From assembly GCF_025995175.1 (NCBI RefSeq), contig NZ_BAPV01000004.1:310001-374000 (forward strand): DNA of 64,000 nt, given 5' to 3'. The notes beneath the pieces are model-generated. The model was not told the origin of the DNA, made no database searches, and worked only from the letters and a program-made list of their open reading frames with translations. Origin of the DNA: Asaia krungthepensis NRIC 0535 (GTDB lineage: Bacteria; Pseudomonadota; Alphaproteobacteria; Acetobacterales; Acetobacteraceae). Shown here in pieces: positions 1-11,157 of this stretch (positions within the stretch are counted from its first letter, which is position 1; each line of letters starts with the position of its first letter). The position numbers and the translations under genes were made by a program.

Positions 1-1365
1 CAGGCGCTTGCCGAGACCTATGCGCAGCAGATGAACGACGCGTACAAGCAGAACCAGCTGACAACCGTTCTGCTTTCCGAGGGGAATGCTGTCGCCAGCG
101 CCGGAACAGGATCGCTTCTTGAAGGGTTCGTGACGACAGGGGGCAGTTTCGCGCCTGTAGGATCATTCGACTTCATCGGTGCAGGATCCTGGCTCAACTC
201 CCATGCTGGCAGCCAAAGCGTATTGCTCGATGAGGCCGTGACCATCAACGGTGCAGGGCTGTCCAGCAGCGATACGCTCTCCATTCTCGGCGGGAGCACA
301 ATTGGACTGACCTATGAAGCGGGTAGCGCCCCGAAGGGCAGCTTCCTGGGCGTGAGCGGCGATAATTTCTTCAACGGTAATAACCAGAGCGCCAGCTGGA
401 CCATCGTGACCGCCGCGGGAAATGACACGATCATGGCCACCAACGGCACGAATGACATCAATGCCGGAGCAGGCAACAATGTCATCACGCTTGGTCAGGG
501 CATCAACAGCGTTGTTTCCGAAGGTCAGGATACCATCACTGGCGAAGAGGGCGGCGTTACCGAACTCACGCTCTCCGGTGGCAATTCTCTGGTTTCGCTG
601 GGCAGCAACAGCCATGTCAGCGATAACGCCACGATTGGTAGCATCATCAGCCTCGGCAATGACAGCACGGTCCAGGCGGGACAGGGATCGACTATTCATT
701 TCACCGGGGCAAACGGCACCGTGATGAACGCATCGAATGACACCGTCTCCGCTGTTGGTGACCTGACCGTTCTTCACGGAAGCGACCAGACTCTCAGCGT
801 CGGCGGAGCGCTGAAATTCATCGCAGGGACCGGTAACAGCGTCATTACTGCTGATCAGTCCACCTTGTGGGGCGCTGATGGCCTCAGCGCCCGGTTGTCG
901 ATCGGTGACAATGCCCTCTGGACCGGAAATCAGACCGGGGCGCAGAGCAACGAGATGATCGACGCCTCTTCCTCCGCGGGATCGCTGGAAGCCTGGACCG
1001 GAGCGGGCGACCAGACAATCATCGGTGGACAGGGGGCGGACCATTTCGTGTTCGGCACCGAGTATTCGGGTAATTCAGGCGCAACCTATGCGACGGTGAC
1101 AGGGGGAAGCGGGGCGGCCAACAGTTTTGGCGTGCTGGCCGGTCATACGGCGGGCGACATCACCATCACGGATTTCTCGGCCGTCAACGGCAACAAGTTT
1201 TTCCTCTATAATTACAAACCGTCCGACGCCGAAGCAGCGATCAAAGACCTGCTGGCAACCGCGACGGTACAGGGCGGCAATACGTCCGTCATGCTGGACA
1301 ACAACATGAAGGTCACATTCACCGGGGTGACCGATCTCAAGGCGAGCAGCTTCGAAATCAGCTAA
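1..1365 (+). CDS. RTX-like secreted protein, C-terminal part (5' end outside window)
   Basis: The reading frame is open from base 1, so the true start lies upstream and only about 454 residues are visible. The protein is rich in Gly, Ser, Thr, Asn and Asp, with almost no Cys. It carries loose glycine/aspartate repeats (GTNDINAGAGNN, GQDTITGEEGG) of the kind that form calcium-binding beta-rolls, though few match the strict RTX nonapeptide. The last 110 residues contain GADHFVFG, then an ITDFSAVNGNKFFLY segment, and end in aliphatic and small residues. This is the usual architecture of a type I secretion target ending. No signal peptide can be judged because the N-terminus is missing. The secretion genes at 45.7-49.4 kb could export it, but that is inference. 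An adhesin or matrix protein is as likely as an enzyme. Confidence 0.75.
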   Translation, partial: QALAETYAQQMNDAYKQNQLTTVLLSEGNAVASAGTGSLLEGFVTTGGSFAPVGSFDFIGAGSWLNSHAGSQSVLLDEAVTINGAGLSSSDTLSILGGSTIGLTYEAGSAPKGSFLGVSGDNFFNGNNQSASWTIVTAAGNDTIMATNGTNDINAGAGNNVITLGQGINSVVSEGQDTITGEEGGVTELTLSGGNSLVSLGSNSHVSDNATIGSIISLGNDSTVQAGQGSTIHFTGANGTVMNASNDTVSAVGDLTVLHGSDQTLSVGGALKFIAGTGNSVITADQSTLWGADGLSARLSIGDNALWTGNQTGAQSNEMIDASSSAGSLEAWTGAGDQTIIGGQGADHFVFGTEYSGNSGATYATVTGGSGAANSFGVLAGHTAGDITITDFSAVNGNKFFLYNYKPSDAEAAIKDLLATATVQGGNTSVMLDNNMKVTFTGVTDLKASSFEIS

Positions 1366-1371
1366 CAGCGC

Positions 1372-1389
1372 CCCCGGAGAGCGCCGGGG
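1372..1389 (+). terminator. G+C-rich hairpin after the RTX-like gene
   Basis: A perfect 6-bp stem (CCCCGG and CCGGGG) with a six-base loop begins seven bases after the stop codon. There is no T tract, so termination activity is uncertain. Confidence 0.35.
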
Positions 1390-1483
1390 TCAAGAAAGGG
1401 TAGACACCTGAAGGCGGGGCCTCCCTGAACCCTGTTGTCGAACTCCCCCGATGCTGAAGAAAGCCTCACCGTGCCCACGGTGT

Positions 1484-3719
<2,236 letters not shown>

Positions 3720-3822
3720 CGCGCGCTCCCTCCCGATCCCCTCGTATGGGGAGGAAAAAGCGCAACAGGGACAGAAGGGTTCCCCCTCCTGCCCCTGCCC
3801 GGCAACCTAATGATATCCGGCC

Positions 3823-5382
3823 TTATTCTGCCGGCAGACGGATAAGATAGTCGAAGGCCGAAAGCGCACTCTTCGCCCCCTCGCCGACGGCAATGACGAT
3901 CTGCTTGTAGGGCGTCGTCGTGGCGTCACCGGCCGCAAAGACGCCAGGCACGGAGGTCGCGCCATGATCATCGACCTTGATCTCGCCGAAATCATTCAGC
4001 GCGAGCGTGTTCCGCAGCCATTCGGTGTTGGGCAGCAGACCGATCTGGACGAATACCCCTTCGAGGTCGATCCTGTGATCCTTGCCGTCGCCACCGCGAT
4101 AGGTCAGCCCGTTGACCTTGCTGCCATCACCCTCGATGCGCGTGGTCAGGGCCTCGGTCAGAACCGTCACGTTCGGCAGACTGCGCAGCTTGTCCTGCAG
4201 CACCTTGTCGGCCTTCAGCTTCGAGCTGCGCTGCAATAGCGTCACATGGCCGACGATACCTGCCAGATCGATGGCCGCCTCAACGCCACTATTGCCCCCA
4301 CCGGCCACGGCAACGCGCTTGCCCTTGTAGAACGGGCCATCGCAATGCGGGCAATAGGCCACGCCCTTGGTGCGATACTGCTCCTCACCCGGCACGCCGA
4401 GCTGACGCCAGTGAGCGCCGGTTGTCAGAATAACCGTGCGGCTATGCAGGATGGCGCCGCTCTCCAGGGCAATGCCATGCAGCCCACCCGGTCGTGCGGC
4501 AGGAAACAGCTCCTTGGCGCGCTGGCCCGAGATGATCTCCACGTCATAGCTGCGCACATGGGCCTCGAGCTGGGCCGAGAGCTTGGGGCCCTCGGTTTCC
4601 TTGATCGAAATGAAGTTCTCGATCCCCGCCGTATCCATGACCTGACCGCCGAAACGATCGGCCACGAGCCCCGTGCGCAGTCCCTTGCGCGCCGCATAGA
4701 TGGCGGCAGAGGCACCGGCAGGGCCGCTGCCGATGATCAGTACATCGAAGGCAGGCATGTCTTTCAGGCGCTCGGCCGCACGACGCGGCGCATCGTCATC
4801 CAGCTTGGCGAGGATCTGGTTCACATCCATGCGCCCGGAGCCAAAGGCCATGCCATTCAGATAGATCTGGGGCACGGTCATGATGTTCTTGGAGGCCACT
4901 TCCTCCTGGAACAAAGCGCCGTCGATCGTCGTCACATTGATCGCAGGATTGATCACGCTCATGGCGTTCAGCGCCTGCACCACATCAGGGCAGTTCTGGC
5001 ACGACAGCGAGACGAAGATCTCGAAGCGAAACTCACCCGCCAGCCCCTTGATCTGCTCGGCAATTGCCGGCTCGATTTTCGGTGGATGGCCACCCGCCTG
5101 AAGCAATGCCAGCACGAAGGAAGTGAATTCATGCCCCATAGGAATGGCAGCAAAATTCACGCCATGTCGGCTGTCGCCACGACGGATCAGGAAGGACGGA
5201 CGACGCTCGCTGACACCCTCTTCCGAATAGGTCACTTTATCGGAAAGGGCAGCAACTTCCTGGAGGAGTTCACCCGTCTCCCGCGCTTTCGCGCTCCCGT
5301 CGAGGGAAGCTTCAAGCACGACCGGGTGGCCCAGATTGCCGAGATAGGTCGAAAGCTGTGACTTGATGGGGTCCTGCAACAT
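3823..5382 (-). CDS. ahpF: Alkyl hydroperoxide reductase subunit F
   Basis: A 519-residue flavoprotein that uses NADH to re-reduce the peroxiredoxin AhpC. The N-terminal tandem thioredoxin-like domain carries the CxxC of [13 protein letters not shown]. The FAD fold begins at [22 protein letters not shown], the redox-active CxxC is in YCPHCDGPF, the NADH-binding loop is [12 protein letters not shown], and the C-terminal FAD motif is GVFAAGDAT. Length and domain order match the E. coli enzyme. It lies 83 bases downstream of ahpC on the same strand with a hairpin between them, so it is probably read from the ahpC promoter at a reduced level. Confidence 0.97.
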   Translation of the reverse strand: MLQDPIKSQLSTYLGNLGHPVVLEASLDGSAKARETGELLQEVAALSDKVTYSEEGVSERRPSFLIRRGDSRHGVNFAAIPMGHEFTSFVLALLQAGGHPPKIEPAIAEQIKGLAGEFRFEIFVSLSCQNCPDVVQALNAMSVINPAINVTTIDGALFQEEVASKNIMTVPQIYLNGMAFGSGRMDVNQILAKLDDDAPRRAAERLKDMPAFDVLIIGSGPAGASAAIYAARKGLRTGLVADRFGGQVMDTAGIENFISIKETEGPKLSAQLEAHVRSYDVEIISGQRAKELFPAARPGGLHGIALESGAILHSRTVILTTGAHWRQLGVPGEEQYRTKGVAYCPHCDGPFYKGKRVAVAGGGNSGVEAAIDLAGIVGHVTLLQRSSKLKADKVLQDKLRSLPNVTVLTEALTTRIEGDGSKVNGLTYRGGDGKDHRIDLEGVFVQIGLLPNTEWLRNTLALNDFGEIKVDDHGATSVPGVFAAGDATTTPYKQIVIAVGEGAKSALSAFDYLIRLPAE

Positions 5383-5434
5383 CAGGCTGATCCTGCTCTT
5401 TCCGATAAACTGCGCCGGACGATCCCGGCGGGGT

Positions 5435-5458
5435 TGGCCCGGCAGAAAAGCCGGGCCA
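5435..5458 (-). terminator. Intercistronic hairpin between ahpC and ahpF
   Basis: A perfect 9-bp stem (TGGCCCGGC and GCCGGGCCA) with a six-base loop sits just after the ahpC stop. No T tract follows. It could be a partial terminator or an mRNA-stabilising hairpin that keeps AhpC in excess over AhpF. Confidence 0.55.
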
Positions 5459-5465
5459 GACGACC

Positions 5466-6029
5466 TCAGATCTTGCCGATCAGGTCGAGCGACGGGGACA
5501 GGGTGGCTTCACCCTCTTTCCACTTCGCGGGGCAGACTTCACCCGGATGCGAGGCCACATACTGCGCTGCGCGGATCTTCTCGATCAGCTCGGCAGCCGA
5601 GCGGCCGACGCCACCGGAAGTCACTTCGATGTACTGGATCTTGCCTTCCGGATCGATCAGGAACGTGCCGCGATCGGCCATGCCTGCTTCCTCGATCATG
5701 ACATCGAAATTGCGGCTGATCGTGCCTGTCGGGTCAGCCAGCATGACGTACTGGATCTTGCCGATGGCCGGCGACGTGTCGTGCCAGGCCTTGTGGGTGA
5801 AGTGCTTGTCAGTGGAAACAGAGTAGATCTCGACGCCGAGCTGCTTGAAGGTGGCGTAATTCTCGGCCAGGTCTTCGAGTTCGGTCGGGCAGACGAAGGT
5901 GAAGTCGGCAGGATAGAAGAAAAAGACGGACCACTTTCCCTTCACATCCGCTTCCGACACCTTGATGAACTTGCCATCATGATAGGCATCGGTCTCGAAA
6001 GGCTTCACGGTCGAATTGATGCGTGGCAT
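5466..6029 (-). CDS. ahpC: Alkyl hydroperoxide reductase subunit C (2-Cys peroxiredoxin)
   Basis: A 187-residue peroxiredoxin, the same length as E. coli AhpC. It reduces H2O2 and organic peroxides in the cytoplasm. The peroxidatic cysteine is in [14 protein letters not shown] and the resolving cysteine is in [11 protein letters not shown]. The start [11 protein letters not shown] was chosen because it is the conserved N-terminus and follows an AGGGAG ribosome site; the frame stays open upstream but that extension is not conserved. Its recycling partner AhpF follows, and oxyR is divergent, 138 bases away, which makes OxyR control very likely. Confidence 0.97.
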   Translation of the reverse strand: MPRINSTVKPFETDAYHDGKFIKVSEADVKGKWSVFFFYPADFTFVCPTELEDLAENYATFKQLGVEIYSVSTDKHFTHKAWHDTSPAIGKIQYVMLADPTGTISRNFDVMIEEAGMADRGTFLIDPEGKIQYIEVTSGGVGRSAAELIEKIRAAQYVASHPGEVCPAKWKEGEATLSPSLDLIGKI

Positions 6030-6167
6030 GTCATATGCTCCCTGGTTCACATCGCTGTTTGATGACGGGCTCGTTGTCCCATGAACACGAACGCCTCGGA
6101 AATCGTTTCTGTCAATGGGTGATATAGGCATAACCGTTTTTACCCACGTCACGGATTGGTCCTATCT
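6030..6167. promoter_or_regulatory. Divergent ahpC/oxyR promoter region
   Basis: A 138-base spacer that must hold both promoters and, by family precedent, an OxyR site. ATAG-like (6124) and CTAT (6162) tetranucleotides occur, but their total span is 42 bases rather than the 37 of the four-block OxyR consensus, so no exact operator can be assigned. Confidence 0.5.
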
Positions 6168-7115
6168 ATGTCCATGACCTATATTCCTCTCTCCGGCCTC
6201 TCCCTTCGCGATATCGAATATGTGGTAGCTGTCGATGATCTGCGTAATTTCTCGCGGGCCGCCGAGCGATGCGGCGTGAGCCAGGCGGGATTGTCAGAGC
6301 AGGTTCGCAAGCTCGAGCTGCTGCTCGATGTGACCCTGTTCGAGCGCTCACGGCGCCATGTCGCGCCCACCCCCGACGGGATCCGCCTTATTGCCATGGG
6401 CCGGGAGGTTCTGGCCTCTGCACGCGCCATGATCGAGGCGGCGCGTGCGCGCACGGGCCCGCTGGAAGGGCTGCTGCGTATCGGGGTCATCGCAACGCTC
6501 GGCCCCTATTATGTGCCGAGTCTTCTGCCTCTGCTGCGCCGGGCCTATCCCGAGCTGAAACTTCAGCTGACGGAAAGCCTGACCCAGAGCATGCTGTCAC
6601 GCCTGCGGCAGAACGAGCTGGATCTCGTTTTTGCGGCTCTTCCCGTCCCGGGCGAAAGCTTCGAGACCTTTCCGCTCTTTGAGGAACCCTTTCTCGCCGT
6701 TTTCCCGCGCAGCCATCCCCTTGCCGCCCGCGAGACGCTGACGATGCAGGATCTGGCTGCCGATCACGATGAAAACGGATTGCTGCTGCTGGAAGACGGG
6801 CATTGCCTTCGCGATCAGGCGCTTGCCGTATGCGGCATGATGCCGGCCCGGGACCAGCAGCGTCTGGCGACCAGTCTGGAGATGCTCTGGCACATGATTG
6901 GTGCGGGAGAGGGGTATTCCCTGATTCCCCAGCTTGCGCTCAGGAATCGTGCTGAATGGGACGAACTTGTGGTGACGCGCCCCATGGCCCCCGCCAGTCG
7001 GCAGATCGGTCTGGTCTGGCGCAGTTCCGATCCTCGTGGCCCCGCATTCCGTGACTTCGCGGCTTTTCTGGCCGAGAATATTCCGGAAGGTTGCCTGCCA
7101 CCGGGCGCTGGCTGA
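6168..7115 (+). CDS. oxyR: Hydrogen-peroxide-sensing LysR regulator OxyR
   Basis: A 315-residue LysR-type activator. The N-terminal winged helix includes FSRAAERCGVSQAGLSEQVRKLE. The key evidence is LLLEDGHCLRDQALAVCG, which holds two cysteines nine residues apart (about residues 213 and 222). These match Cys199 and Cys208 of E. coli OxyR, which form the peroxide-induced disulfide. It is divergent from ahpC-ahpF, its classical target. Starts at 6168 and 6174 are both possible, as is a TTG at 6156; none has a clear ribosome site, and 6168 was chosen. Confidence 0.95.
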   Translation: MSMTYIPLSGLSLRDIEYVVAVDDLRNFSRAAERCGVSQAGLSEQVRKLELLLDVTLFERSRRHVAPTPDGIRLIAMGREVLASARAMIEAARARTGPLEGLLRIGVIATLGPYYVPSLLPLLRRAYPELKLQLTESLTQSMLSRLRQNELDLVFAALPVPGESFETFPLFEEPFLAVFPRSHPLAARETLTMQDLAADHDENGLLLLEDGHCLRDQALAVCGMMPARDQQRLATSLEMLWHMIGAGEGYSLIPQLALRNRAEWDELVVTRPMAPASRQIGLVWRSSDPRGPAFRDFAAFLAENIPEGCLPPGAG

Positions 7116-7219
7116 GCCGCATCGTTCTCGCTATCGGGATGACCTCGAGCGAGGCGCGATAGAACCTCCGGAGGAGCGCCGCAGCACAAGGCGCCCCGCT
7201 CACGACCTGCTGAGAGCAA

Positions 7220-7855
7220 TCAGAACAACCAGCTCCAGAAGCCCTTGTCCTTCAGGTCGTTTTCGCAGCTCGCATATTGAGCGGCATAGACATTCGACCG
7301 CGCACCTACCTTGCGTGCGACCGTCATGAGCCAGCCCTTGCTGGCATAGGAGCGCTTGCGATATCCGCCCCAGCCTTCATGATAGGCCAGATATTGCCTC
7401 ATTCCGTCCGTCACAGGCACATGGGCCTGTCTCTTCGTGCTGGTGATATACCAGTTGATGAAATCGAGTGAGTCGGCGAAACTCTCCCGGCTGGCGCTCG
7501 TGTCGGTGGCGCGCTGGTAATCCTGCCAGATTTCGTCCTTGGCCTGCGGATAGCCATAGGCGGTGGTAATGTACCCCCAGGGGATGAACCAGAGAATATA
7601 GGTCCGCTTCGTGTGCAGATTACTGTGGAAGCCGGATTCCTGGTACATGATGGCCATGGGAACAGAAAACGGGACGTTCCACTTCTTCTCCTGCCGGAGC
7701 GCTGCGTGATACCAGCCCCGCTTCTCATGGAGTACGGAGCAGATATCGTCAGGATGAGCAGGAGGCGTTGGCGTGCAGGCTGCCAGTAGTACGCCAGCAG
7801 GAGCGAAGGATGAAATCAGCTTTCCGACAGACACTCTCGCCCCAGTTCCTGACAC
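7220..7855 (-). CDS. Lipoprotein with lytic-transglycosylase-like (SLT) domain
   Basis: A protein of about 211 residues. The N-terminus has a hydrophobic stretch ending in the lipobox LLAAC, predicting an outer-membrane lipoprotein. The body has a goose-type lysozyme/SLT feel: VPMAIMYQESGFHS supplies the candidate catalytic glutamate, followed by TTAYGYPQAKDEIW and a tyrosine-rich YLAYHEGWGGY near the end. It probably cleaves peptidoglycan glycan strands. The first codon is GTG (7855); an internal GTG at 7834 would also leave a good signal peptide. Single gene, convergent with oxyR. Confidence 0.8.
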   Translation of the reverse strand: MSGTGARVSVGKLISSFAPAGVLLAACTPTPPAHPDDICSVLHEKRGWYHAALRQEKKWNVPFSVPMAIMYQESGFHSNLHTKRTYILWFIPWGYITTAYGYPQAKDEIWQDYQRATDTSASRESFADSLDFINWYITSTKRQAHVPVTDGMRQYLAYHEGWGGYRKRSYASKGWLMTVARKVGARSNVYAAQYASCENDLKDKGFWSWLF

Positions 7856-7906
7856 CCGAATGGCCAGTGCAGGCCATTCCGGTCCGGCGAGGGACGATAC
7901 GACCTG

Positions 7907-8122
7907 TCAGCCTTCGAGTTTGACATCCCCGGCCCATTCATCGCGCGGGATCAGGGACAAATCGGCTGCGCAGGTCCCGACCATATAGCGATCGGCATCC
8001 CAGGACCAGATTTCAGGTGCGTTTGCCGGCTCTGCGCCACCATAGGTCGGCAGGGAAAATGAGAGCCCGACCGATCCGGTCTTGATGGCCTCGTAAAGAC
8101 TGTCGAGCGTCGGATACATCAT
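7907..8122 (-). CDS. Small hypothetical protein
   Basis: A 71-residue acidic ORF starting MMYPTLDSLYEAIKTG and containing WSWDADRYMVGTCAADLSLIPRDEW. I do not recognise the family. Codon use looks coding and the composition is protein-like, with tryptophans and no low complexity. No transmembrane segment or signal peptide is seen. It lies 51 bases upstream of the SLT lipoprotein on the same strand and could be co-transcribed with it. Confidence 0.5.
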   Translation of the reverse strand: MMYPTLDSLYEAIKTGSVGLSFSLPTYGGAEPANAPEIWSWDADRYMVGTCAADLSLIPRDEWAGDVKLEG

Positions 8123-8262
8123 GAGCAGAGTGACCTTTTCCAGGTGAACCGGTTATTGAATTCCGGGTTGGAGGCAAAACCGGCGAGCCCGGTCGCGGTT
8201 TCTGCCTGTGGGCGCTTCATGCCCGTCACTTTTCCGACAGATTTGAGGGGGCTCGTTGCGAC

Positions 8263-8598
8263 ATGATATCCACTGGATCAGCCCTGCACCCTTCCCCCGT
8301 TACCGACGAGAGCGAGCGGCAGCGTCGGCTCAATCTCCTGATCGCACGGCTGCCGGCAAAGCTGCAGCGCCTGACACGGTGGCTTCTCACCCCCTCGCAC
8401 TGGTGGGTGAGAATACCGGCCGGCGTGCTCTTCATGGTGGGAGGCTGTCTGGCATTCCTGCCTGTACTCGGGCTGTGGATGCTGCCTCTGGGATTTTTCC
8501 TGCTCGCCGAGGATATCCCGCTGCTGCGGCGCCTGAGCGGCCGCCTTCTTGCCTGGATCGAACACCGCCACCCAGGCTGGATGGGCCTCAGGACCTGA
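8263..8598 (+). CDS. Small conserved-looking membrane protein
   Basis: A 111-residue protein. The first 45 residues are hydrophilic and Arg-rich (RQRRLNLLIARLPAKLQRL). They are followed by one long or two short membrane segments around VRIPAGVLFMVGGCLAFLPVLG and WMLPLGFFLLAEDIPLLRR, ending in a basic amphipathic tail. The LPxLGLWMLPLG pattern recalls small inner-membrane proteins common in alphaproteobacteria, without known function. Divergent from the 71-residue gene. Confidence 0.7.
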   Translation: MISTGSALHPSPVTDESERQRRLNLLIARLPAKLQRLTRWLLTPSHWWVRIPAGVLFMVGGCLAFLPVLGLWMLPLGFFLLAEDIPLLRRLSGRLLAWIEHRHPGWMGLRT

Positions 8599-8627
8599 AC
8601 ACTGCCTCTGCCGCGAGCAGTGGCGCC

Positions 8628-8879
8628 TCAGTGCACTGGCGAAGCGGCGTCCCTGCCGGGCGTGGCCCCTGATTTCACACAGGCTTCCTGCTGGGTGCCC
8701 GGATGACCCGAGCATTGCGGCAGGGCCGTCGAGGCAGGAATCGGCCAGAACAACCGGATCCCGAGCGAGATGAGCACCAGCACACCCGCGACGATTGCCC
8801 AGGGCATGATGGATGGGAGTTTCCTGGGGGGCTCGGGGTCCGGAACCCCGTCCTCCATCAGGCGGCGCATGTCATTCAA
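8628..8879 (-). CDS. Small single-span membrane protein downstream of thyX
   Basis: An 83-residue protein with a proline-rich N-terminus (PDPEPPRKLP), one membrane helix (WAIVAGVLVLISLGIRLFW) and a C-terminal part with two cysteines (LPQCSGHPGTQQEACVKSG), probably periplasmic. It begins four bases after the thyX stop, so it is translationally linked. The start may be TTG at 8879, with a GAGGG site inside the thyX end, or ATG at 8870. No function is suggested. Confidence 0.65.
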   Translation of the reverse strand: MNDMRRLMEDGVPDPEPPRKLPSIMPWAIVAGVLVLISLGIRLFWPIPASTALPQCSGHPGTQQEACVKSGATPGRDAASPVH

Positions 8880-8883
8880 GATT

Positions 8884-9792
8884 TCAGCCCTCTTGCAGAA
8901 CGGCCTGCATCTCTTCCCATTCGCGCTTGCTGAGCCCTGATTCCGGCTGCGTCACCGCCTCACCCGCCAATTGGCGGCGTAGCACGGCCAGCATGCCCGA
9001 TGAGAAGGTGAAGGCCCCGAGACGATATTCTTCGAAAGCAGAAGCCGTGATGGGTACCCAGGCGCGCAGCACGTCGAGCATGGCCTCGGCATAAACGCGA
9101 ATCTCGTACTGGGCGTGGCTGTCGGCGCGCAGGCTCAGGAAATGCAGCAGGTTGTGAAGATCGATCTTCCAGTACCACTGTGTGTAGGTGTTGAGCGTCA
9201 GGTTCATGCGCGCCAGTTCGCGCGCCAGACCATACCCCTCGGGGTCGAGCATCGTCTCGTAATTGTCGTAACAACGCGCTGCGTCCTGACGCAGCAGATC
9301 GAGCACTTCAGCGGCCTTCTCGGGAGAAAGTGCCTCGGCGCGGCCCTGGCGGTTCGACACGCTCTGTGCAGATACCTGCTCGGGATCGGGCAGGTAGAAT
9401 TCTCGGTCCAGAATCGAATAGCGTGCCGAGTATTCGTTCACATTCGCCATGCGATGACGGATCCATTGACGCGCCACAAAAACGGGCAGCTTCACATGGA
9501 ACTTGATCTCGCACATCTCGAACGGAGTCGAATGGCGATGCCGCATCAGATAGCGGATCAGCCCCGTATCCTCGGAGACCTTCTTGGTGCCGCGCCCGTA
9601 GGAAACGCGTGCAGCCTGCACGATGGCCCCGTCATCGCCCATGTAATCGACAACACGGACGAATCCATGGTCGAGCAGTTCGATGGGGGTGAAGAGAATC
9701 GCCTCCAGGGCAGGCACGGTCGGCCGGCTCGTCTGGGAGGGCGTGAGGCGGGAAGCGTCGATCTCGGCGCGTTGTTCTGGTGTCAGCGGCAT
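8884..9792 (-). CDS. thyX: Flavin-dependent thymidylate synthase ThyX
   Basis: A 302-residue enzyme that methylates dUMP to dTMP using methylenetetrahydrofolate, with reduced FAD as electron carrier. The ThyX signature RHRxxxxxxxS is visible as [11 protein letters not shown], preceded by [23 protein letters not shown] is the upstream conserved block. The start at [11 protein letters not shown] was preferred to an in-frame upstream GTG/ATG because the 54-residue extension is not conserved in character. ThyX yields tetrahydrofolate directly, so such organisms may rely less on dihydrofolate reductase. The next gene downstream is the small membrane protein. Confidence 0.95.
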   Translation of the reverse strand: MPLTPEQRAEIDASRLTPSQTSRPTVPALEAILFTPIELLDHGFVRVVDYMGDDGAIVQAARVSYGRGTKKVSEDTGLIRYLMRHRHSTPFEMCEIKFHVKLPVFVARQWIRHRMANVNEYSARYSILDREFYLPDPEQVSAQSVSNRQGRAEALSPEKAAEVLDLLRQDAARCYDNYETMLDPEGYGLARELARMNLTLNTYTQWYWKIDLHNLLHFLSLRADSHAQYEIRVYAEAMLDVLRAWVPITASAFEEYRLGAFTFSSGMLAVLRRQLAGEAVTQPESGLSKREWEEMQAVLQEG

Positions 9793-10011
9793 GGGCCGAG
9801 GCTTATCACAGGACAGCCCCGGAAGACACCAGCACTTCGTGTTACGGGATGATTCGGGCCCCATGCATCCACCCTCCACCCAAGAGCCCGCAAGGTGAAT
9901 CGCCTGCATGGTCCATCGCGATTGCCCGGACTTGGAACGCTTCGCGCGCCGCATTTACCCCGAGGCCGGGCAGCCCCTTGCCGTAAAAGCGGCGAGCGCC
10001 TATATGCATCG

Positions 10012-10305
10012 GTGCCGGAGGGCTTGCCCTTGGCTATGGCGATAAACGGTAAGTGGAATAATCGTTACGGACCCGGGGGCAGTGCCCGGCGTCTCCACCA
10101 TTCCTTTCCGAGGGCCCTGCCCAACGGAAAGTCAGGGGACGAAACAGGCTCGACGTGCGTGGTAAAGACTTGCCTTTTGCCCGGCATTGTACCGCCGTTA
10201 TCGGGCTAAATCACAAGTGCCAATGATAACACAAAGGTGCTCGCTGTCGCTGCATAAGCGATAAGCGCGGTTCGGGAGGGCACCGGGCAACAGAAGCCCT
10301 CCCAC
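10012..10305 (+). ncRNA. ssrA: tmRNA, circularly permuted two-piece form (ssrA)
   Basis: Transfer-messenger RNA, which rescues stalled ribosomes and tags the unfinished peptide. In alphaproteobacteria the gene is permuted and the RNA is processed into two pieces. Here the acceptor piece comes first and ends GGCGTCTCCACCA at 10100, preceded by a typical CCCGGGGGCAGTGCCCGG arm. A processed linker of about 34 bases follows. The coding piece begins near 10135 with GGGGACGAAACAGGCTCGAC, whose GGGGAC pairs with GTCTCC of the acceptor piece. The tag reading frame (10219-10257) encodes ANDNTKVLAVAA and stop. A strong hairpin (GGGAGGGC and GCCCTCCC) closes the coding piece near 10303. The outer ends are approximate. 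Confidence 0.95.
10219..10257 (+). other. tmRNA tag-peptide reading frame
   Basis: Twelve codons, GCC through GCA, then TAA, giving ANDNTKVLAVAA. With the alanine delivered by tmRNA itself, the added tag would be A-ANDNTKVLAVAA. ANDN is the SspB-binding part in alphaproteobacteria and AVAA is the ClpX-binding end (ALAA or AVAA in relatives). There is no ribosome site because the frame is entered by trans-translation. Confidence 0.93.
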
Positions 10306-10467
10306 TTCATTCATCCCCCATCCTCAGAAACGCCGGCGCAGGCGCTCGGGCATTTCTCGCCCGCACATCGAAGGCTCGGGGTACTGTCTTCCGACACGAG
10401 CCCTTGCCATGGGCCCTGAATCGTCGCATCCCTGAATGATCAGTGTCTCGAAAATGGATCGATTAGA

Positions 10468-10992
10468 ATGAGCGATGATCAGGGTGACGGCATGGATCAC
10501 GAACTGCCAGAAAGCCTGCTGCCCTACGATGAATGGGTGGAAGACGCTTATCGTGAAGTCATGCTGCGCGCGCTCGATTACGCCAGCACGGAAGGTCTCC
10601 CGGGCGAGCACCATTTCTATCTCACCTTCCTGACCGATTATCCCGGCGTCATCATTCCCGATCGTCTGCGCGCGCAATACCCGCATGACATGACGATCGT
10701 GCTGCAGCACCAGTTCTGGGATCTAAGGGTTGATCGCGAGGCCATGACGGTGTCGGTCGGTCTCTCCTTTGGCGGAATCGGCAGCGTCCTTGTGATTCCC
10801 TTCGCCGCGATCACTGCCTTCGCTGATCCCCATATCCGTATGGCGCTGCGCTTCACCGTCGAGCCGGGCGAGATGACCGCCGAGGTCGATGAGGCAGAGG
10901 CCACGGCTGAGGACGAGAACGCATCCACACAGACTGGCAGCGAGGATGGTCAGGTTGTCAGCCTGGACGCCTTCCGCAAGCGTCCGCACTGA
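10468..10992 (+). CDS. sspB: SspB, ClpXP adaptor for ssrA-tagged proteins
   Basis: A 174-residue alphaproteobacterial SspB. The substrate-binding core holds FYLTFLTDYPGVIIPD, YPHDMTIVLQHQFWDL, a VSVGLSFGGIGSVLVIPF strand pair and AAITAFADPHI. An acidic flexible linker (about residues 132-160) leads to the ClpX-docking tail VVSLDAFRKRPH, the expected XB motif. SspB tethers ANDN-tagged proteins to the ClpXP protease. It lies immediately downstream of ssrA, which encodes exactly the tag it should recognise, and on the same strand. Confidence 0.96.
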   Translation: MSDDQGDGMDHELPESLLPYDEWVEDAYREVMLRALDYASTEGLPGEHHFYLTFLTDYPGVIIPDRLRAQYPHDMTIVLQHQFWDLRVDREAMTVSVGLSFGGIGSVLVIPFAAITAFADPHIRMALRFTVEPGEMTAEVDEAEATAEDENASTQTGSEDGQVVSLDAFRKRPH

Positions 10993-11157
10993 TCTGATCC
11001 ACCTTCCTTGGCCTGACATCGCCACGCCCCGATTTCAGGTTCTTTTTCGGCGCGAACGGGCAGAGAAACCCGTTCATGCCATGCCGCTTGAAAGTCTTTC
11101 TCAAGTCGCGCATCGACCCGGGTCCGGCCTTGCGGTCGCGACGTGCGGATCGCGAGG

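Noticed and set aside
4246-5361. A 371-residue plus-strand frame opposite ahpF
   Set aside because: Shadow of ahpF, whose motifs are unmistakable.
6122-6165. An exact OxyR four-block site in the ahpC/oxyR spacer
   Set aside because: ATAG and CTAT words occur, but the spacing is about five bases too long and the middle blocks are missing.
9895-10209. A 104-residue plus-strand frame upstream of sspB
   Set aside because: It crosses the acceptor piece and part of the coding piece of the tmRNA, which explains the conservation there.
10324-10710. A 128-residue minus-strand frame
   Set aside because: It overlaps the start of sspB on the opposite strand and has no supporting ribosome site or motif.
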